Assembly: GCF_026240095.1 (NCBI RefSeq)
Contig: NZ_JAPIVG010000002.1
Coordinates: 434,001 to 498,000 of the forward strand
DNA from: Pedobacter sandarakinus
Lineage (GTDB): Bacteria > Bacteroidota > Bacteroidia > Sphingobacteriales > Sphingobacteriaceae
Direction: 5' to 3'
DNA: 64,000 bases
A program made the translations under genes and the position numbers. The notes below the pieces were generated by a model that had not been told where the DNA came from, did no database searches, and saw nothing but the letters and a program-made list of their open reading frames with translations. Below, piece by piece: positions 60,390 to 64,000 of the stretch (position 1 is its first letter; each line of letters begins with the position of its first letter).

Positions 60390-61220
60390 ATGGCATTATA
60401 TTTCACTTCAATAAATTCGGGCAGCAATGGAAACTGTTATTATGTTGGTAATAACACCGAGGCCGTATTGGTTGATGTAGGACTGACATGCAAGGAAGTT
60501 GAAAGGAGAATGGAAAGACTTGGGCTTTCCATGAATAGTATAAAAGCGATCTTCATTTCTCATGAGCATAGTGACCATATCAAAGGTTTAGCTGTTTTAG
60601 CAAAAAAATATAAACTACCAGTATATATCAGCACTGCAACATATAAAAGCAGCCGGCTGTCTATCGACGAATCACAAATTTTTAATTTATCTCACACGCA
60701 AAAAATAACTATAGGAAACTTAGAAATAACGGCATTTTCTAAATTCCATGACGCTGCTGATCCATACTCTTTCACAATAGCCTGTTGCGATGTTCGTGTA
60801 GGTGTATTCACTGATATTGGTGCAGTATGCGATCGATTAATCAGCCAATTTAAAACCTGCCACGCCGCCTTTTTAGAAGCTAACTATGATGTGGAGATGT
60901 TAGAACGAGGTGCTTATCCGTATTTCTTAAAACGGAGAATTACCAGCGGTTATGGGCACTTAAGTAATAAGCAGGCTTTGGAGTTATTTCTTAATCACCG
61001 ACCATCCTACATGAGTCACCTGTTACTCAGCCACCTCTCGAAAGATAATAATGATCCTGCCCTGGTTGAACAGCTGTTTAAAAATGTGGCCGGAAAAATT
61101 CATGTCGAGGTAGCTTCCAGACATCAGGAATCTAACGTTTTCTACATTGAGCAAACTGCAAAGGATGCGTACTTCTTTGATCCTAGTCTATATCAGCCTG
61201 CGCAACTCAACCTCTTTTAA
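60390..61220 (+). CDS. MBL-fold metallo-hydrolase (YycJ/WalJ type)
   Basis: 276 residues. The metal motif is SHEHSDHIKGL (HxHxDH), with SGSNGNCYYVG at the start, FHDAADPYSFTI, TDIGAVCDRL, LEANYDVEMLERGAYPYFLKRRI and GHLSN later: the layout of the YycJ/WalJ group, which are proposed 5'-3' double-strand exonucleases. Monocistronic, close after the MarR gene. Confidence 0.92.
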   Translation: MALYFTSINSGSNGNCYYVGNNTEAVLVDVGLTCKEVERRMERLGLSMNSIKAIFISHEHSDHIKGLAVLAKKYKLPVYISTATYKSSRLSIDESQIFNLSHTQKITIGNLEITAFSKFHDAADPYSFTIACCDVRVGVFTDIGAVCDRLISQFKTCHAAFLEANYDVEMLERGAYPYFLKRRITSGYGHLSNKQALELFLNHRPSYMSHLLLSHLSKDNNDPALVEQLFKNVAGKIHVEVASRHQESNVFYIEQTAKDAYFFDPSLYQPAQLNLF

Positions 61221-61320
61221 AGCTCAAGTCAAAAACCTCCTTGCCTGGGCGAGATCAGGATTAGAACAAAACCTTTTTAAGCTAGTTGTGTTTTTTATTC
61301 ACATTTAATCATCAAGTAAA

Positions 61321-61917
61321 ATGAAAAACATATTCTTAGTTGCGGCAGCCTTAGCTGCTACATTAACCTTCCAAGCATGCCAAACGGCAGATAAAAAATC
61401 ATCGACAACAAAAGATAGTGTGTCTGGCGATACCTCTATGGTAAATGGCAATCACGTAACTGGTGCCGAAAGCACCGAATCGGGTTTAGATGAAGCAGGT
61501 GCTACCTTCCTTAAAAAAGCAGCCATTGGGGGTATAATGGAAGTTGAAGCAGCTAAAATAGCCGAGCAAAATGCTATGAATCCTTCTGTGAAAGCTTTTG
61601 CAGCACAGATGTTAACAGACCATACTAAAGCAAATGCAGAATTAAAAGCCTTAAGCACGAGCAAAAAAATTATCACCCCAGATGGTTTACCTGCAGATGA
61701 ACAGATTCATTTAGATGCAATGAAGAAAATGACTGGCGCAACCTTCGACAAGCATTATATGGAAATGATGGTTAACGACCATGAAAAAACGGTAAACTTG
61801 TTTAAAGAGGGCATGCAGAATCGCGACATGGAGCTTAAGACTTTTGCAACGAACACCTTAAAAGTTATTGAGCAGCACGATCAAATGGCTAAGAAAATTT
61901 CCTCGGAGATGAAATAA
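61321..61917 (+). CDS. DUF4142 lipoprotein
   Basis: 198 residues. The lipobox is FQAC at about residues 17-20. After a Ser/Thr-rich linker the DUF4142 helical bundle begins (ATFLKKAAIGGIMEVEAAKIAEQNAMNPSVKAFAAQML and DHTKANAELKAL, then FDKHYMEMMVNDHEKTVNLF). The repeated His/Glu helices resemble ferritin-like bundles, and the function is unknown. Stress-related expression has been noted for the family elsewhere; not testable here. A terminator follows. Confidence 0.9.
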   Translation: MKNIFLVAAALAATLTFQACQTADKKSSTTKDSVSGDTSMVNGNHVTGAESTESGLDEAGATFLKKAAIGGIMEVEAAKIAEQNAMNPSVKAFAAQMLTDHTKANAELKALSTSKKIITPDGLPADEQIHLDAMKKMTGATFDKHYMEMMVNDHEKTVNLFKEGMQNRDMELKTFATNTLKVIEQHDQMAKKISSEMK

Positions 61918-61944
61918 GAAAATAGTCCAGCCCATTTGCATGCT

Positions 61945-61975
61945 AAATCCCAAGACTATTTGGGATTTTTTTTTG
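61945..61975 (+). terminator. Rho-independent terminator after the DUF4142 gene
   Basis: AAATCCCAA (61945-61953) pairs with TTGGGATTT (within 61959-61968), 5-6-base loop, followed by an eight-T run. Confidence 0.88.
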
Positions 61976-62061
61976 CTATGCTGACGACATTTTTAACACA
62001 AATTAACAGAATGAAGAAAATTAAAATTAACTTTCCAACGTTAATAAGAAAAATAATATAA

Positions 62062-63675
62062 ATGAATAAGCGCAAAATTTTTAACACTTTTCTAAGTGCA
62101 ACCTTTATAATAGCTGCACCTTTAATAGCAGATGCACAGAAACCAAATTGGCAAAACCTAGATCTTAAAACCGATTCCACTTTTGGCATCAGCACAGAGA
62201 AAGCATATAAAGAATTATTAAAAGGTAAAAAATCGACCAAAGTCATCGTTGCCGTTAATGATGGCGGAGTGGCTGATACCCATGAAGATTTGAAAAGAAT
62301 CATGTGGACGAATGCTAAAGAAAAGCCAGGAAATGGAGTAGATGATGATAAGAATGGCTACGCTGATGATATACATGGTTGGAATTTTATCGGGGGACCA
62401 AAGGAATCTATTAATTATGAAACCTTAGAATTGACACGCCTGGTACGCCGCGACATGGAACGGTTTGGAAATACCACCGATGCAAGTGTAGCCGAAAAAG
62501 ATAAAAAAGACTGGGAAACTTTTAAAGCAAGACGTGCAGATTTAGAAAAACAATTAGCTGAGGCGAAACAAGGGCTTGCAGGAATTGGAGGTTTCAAAAC
62601 CGCCTTGGATGCTGTTGTTAAAAAAATAGGTAAGGAAAATCCTAGTTTGGAAGATTTTAAGAATTTGAAACCGGCTAACCAGTTAGAAGAGCGCATACAA
62701 GCTGTAATGGTACAGCAATTACAAAACGGCAGTTTTAAGGATTTCTATGAAGATCAGATTAAAGAAGGGTTCGATTACTATACCCGCCAGGCGGAATACA
62801 ACTTAAATTTAGACTATAACCCACGTTCCATAGTAGGCGATAATCCAGATGATCCTAAAGAGAAGTTCTATGGCAATAACGATGTGGCAGGTCCTGATGC
62901 CATGCACGGCTCGCATGTTGCAGGTATTATAGCCGCAGACCGTACCAATAACCTTGGTATAATGGGTGTAGCAGATAATGTTGCCATTATGGGCGTTCGC
63001 TGTACGCCAAATGGTGATGAACGGGATAAAGATGTTGCAAATTCAATTCGATATGCGGTAGATAACGGTGCAAAGGTGATTAACATGAGTTTTGGAAAGG
63101 CGTATAGCTGGGATAAAGCAATAGTAAATGATGCCATGAAATATGCTGCTTCAAAGGATGTGCTGATTGTACAAGCGGCCGGTAATGAAAACAAAGATAT
63201 CGACACAGAAAACAATTTCCCGAACCACAAGGATTTGGATGATAAAACGATCGCATCGTGGATTACTGTTGGCGCATCTGGACCTAAAGATGATGAAAGC
63301 CTTAAAGCTAGTTTTTCTAACTTCGGAAAAACACAAGTTGATGTGTTTGCACCTGGTGTACAAATTTACTCAACCGTTCCAGGTTCGAAATATAAAAATC
63401 TCGATGGTACGAGTATGGCTTCTCCTGTTGTAGCTGGTTTAGCCGGATTAATTCGCTCATACTATCCAAAATTATCTGCTGCACAAGTAAAAGAGATTAT
63501 TGTAAAGTCGGTAACGAAAGTGAATCATAATGTATCTTACAAGAAAGGCGATGATGAAAATGCCGAATCTGTATCTGTACCATTTTCAGACTTGTGTATA
63601 AGCGGTGGAATTGTAAATGCCTATCAGGCATTAAAATTAGCAGCTACTTATACAGGCAAATCAACAGCCAAGTAA
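62062..63675 (+). CDS. Secreted subtilisin-like serine protease (S8)
   Basis: 537 residues with a signal peptide ending ADAQ (about residue 28). Catalytic triad: Asp67 in VNDGGVADTHEDL, His285 in HGSHVAGIIA and Ser451 in GTSMASPVVAGLAG; the oxyanion Asn is in QAAGNEN. About 218 residues separate Asp and His, far more than in subtilisin; the insert is charged and helical. No prodomain is evident between the signal peptide and Asp67. Ends in a strong terminator. Confidence 0.94.
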   Translation: MNKRKIFNTFLSATFIIAAPLIADAQKPNWQNLDLKTDSTFGISTEKAYKELLKGKKSTKVIVAVNDGGVADTHEDLKRIMWTNAKEKPGNGVDDDKNGYADDIHGWNFIGGPKESINYETLELTRLVRRDMERFGNTTDASVAEKDKKDWETFKARRADLEKQLAEAKQGLAGIGGFKTALDAVVKKIGKENPSLEDFKNLKPANQLEERIQAVMVQQLQNGSFKDFYEDQIKEGFDYYTRQAEYNLNLDYNPRSIVGDNPDDPKEKFYGNNDVAGPDAMHGSHVAGIIAADRTNNLGIMGVADNVAIMGVRCTPNGDERDKDVANSIRYAVDNGAKVINMSFGKAYSWDKAIVNDAMKYAASKDVLIVQAAGNENKDIDTENNFPNHKDLDDKTIASWITVGASGPKDDESLKASFSNFGKTQVDVFAPGVQIYSTVPGSKYKNLDGTSMASPVVAGLAGLIRSYYPKLSAAQVKEIIVKSVTKVNHNVSYKKGDDENAESVSVPFSDLCISGGIVNAYQALKLAATYTGKSTAK

Positions 63676-63684
63676 TTAATAATC

Positions 63685-63733
63685 AAAAAAAGGCTCGAGA
63701 TCATTAAATTTAATTGATCTCGAGCCTTTTTTT
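63685..63733. terminator. Bidirectional terminator between the subtilase and molybdoenzyme genes
   Basis: A perfect 19-bp stem (63685-63703 with 63715-63733; core GGCTCGAGATCA) with an 11-base loop and A/T tracts on both sides, between convergent genes. Confidence 0.92.
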
Positions 63734-63747
63734 ATTAATTGGATTCT

Positions 63748-64000
63748 CTAGATTGTTTTTAAAATTTTATCAGGGGTAATTGGCAACGTTCTAATCCTTT
63801 TTCCCGTTGCGTTAAATACCGCATTAGCTACTGCCGCAGAGAAACCAATCAGGGCAATTTCGCCCATTCCTTTAGCACCCATAGGATTGATATGCGGATC
63901 GGGTTTATCGATAAAGTGAACTTCAATTTCTGGAATATCTGCATTCACAGGAACATGGTAATCGGCAAAATTGTTATTAATGTACCTTCCAAAACGGTGA
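63748..64000 (-). CDS. Xanthine dehydrogenase-family molybdopterin-binding subunit, C-terminal end (truncated)
   Basis: 84 residues are visible up to the TAG at 63748-63750; the gene continues beyond the right edge. HRFGRYINNNFADYHVP is followed by DIPEIEVHFIDKPDPHINPMG and AKGMGEIALIGFSAAVANAV; the GMGE Glu is the catalytic base of this family. It would be a large Mo-MCD enzyme oxidising aldehydes or heterocycles; the substrate and the FAD and [2Fe-2S] subunits are not visible. Confidence 0.9.
   Translation of the reverse strand, partial: HRFGRYINNNFADYHVPVNADIPEIEVHFIDKPDPHINPMGAKGMGEIALIGFSAAVANAVFNATGKRIRTLPITPDKILKTI

Noticed and set aside
1..64000. CRISPR arrays, insertion sequences, prophage genes, riboswitches and rRNA
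   Set aside because: No spaced direct repeats, transposase or integrase motifs, phage structural genes, known riboswitch cores or rRNA segments were seen.

Overview
The window is chromosomal DNA from a member of the Bacteroidota, most likely the Sphingobacteriaceae (Pedobacter-like). Evidence: low-GC coding sequence; start codons without Shine-Dalgarno sequences; promoters of the TTTG-N19/20-TAnnTTTG type; a TonB receptor with an N-terminal carboxypeptidase-regulatory-like domain; a SpmA-SpmB fusion; and many secreted proteins with short signal peptides ending in AQ. The genus is an inference; no rRNA is present.

Layout. 1-11.3 kb: truncated gatB, a secreted Tyr/Arg/His-rich protein, alaS, a small MerR regulator, topB, a lone receiver protein, then a three-gene unit of HipA-like kinase, DUF3037 protein and Upf1/SMUBP-2-type helicase. 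11.4-17.2 kb: an operon for a B12-binding MerR photoreceptor of the CarH/LitR type, phytoene synthase (crtB) and isopentenyl-diphosphate isomerase (idi), followed by two response regulators and an outer-membrane protein. 17.2-41.6 kb: mostly housekeeping genes: an exonuclease/GIY-YIG fusion, a CDF transporter, an aspartate aminotransferase, an ABC permease, queA, ispD, a cobalamin adenosyltransferase, an ABC ATPase, gatC, plsC, trpS, a deoxynucleoside kinase, kdsB, pyrG, yidC, an S9 peptidase and SpmAB.

42-48.5 kb is a metal-homeostasis island: a TonB receptor transcribed divergently from a MerC-domain protein, a MacB/FtsX-like ABC transporter, two tandem DUF3299-like secreted proteins and a Fur/Zur-family repressor. 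Its promoters carry clear palindromic operators. An Arg tRNA follows. 49.3-58.5 kb is a carbohydrate cluster: mannonate dehydratase, an SDR, and GH30, GH3 and GH2 enzymes, with a divergent LacI regulator and a perfect 16-bp operator palindrome. 58.5-64 kb: an MFS exporter with a divergent MarR regulator and overlapping operator palindromes, an MBL hydrolase, a DUF4142 lipoprotein, a subtilase, and the end of a xanthine-dehydrogenase-type molybdoenzyme.

Most promising for follow-up are the metal island with its two different operator types, the HipA-like/DUF3037/helicase unit, and the AdoCbl light-sensor operon with its inverted repeats. No CRISPR array, insertion sequence, prophage or rRNA was seen.
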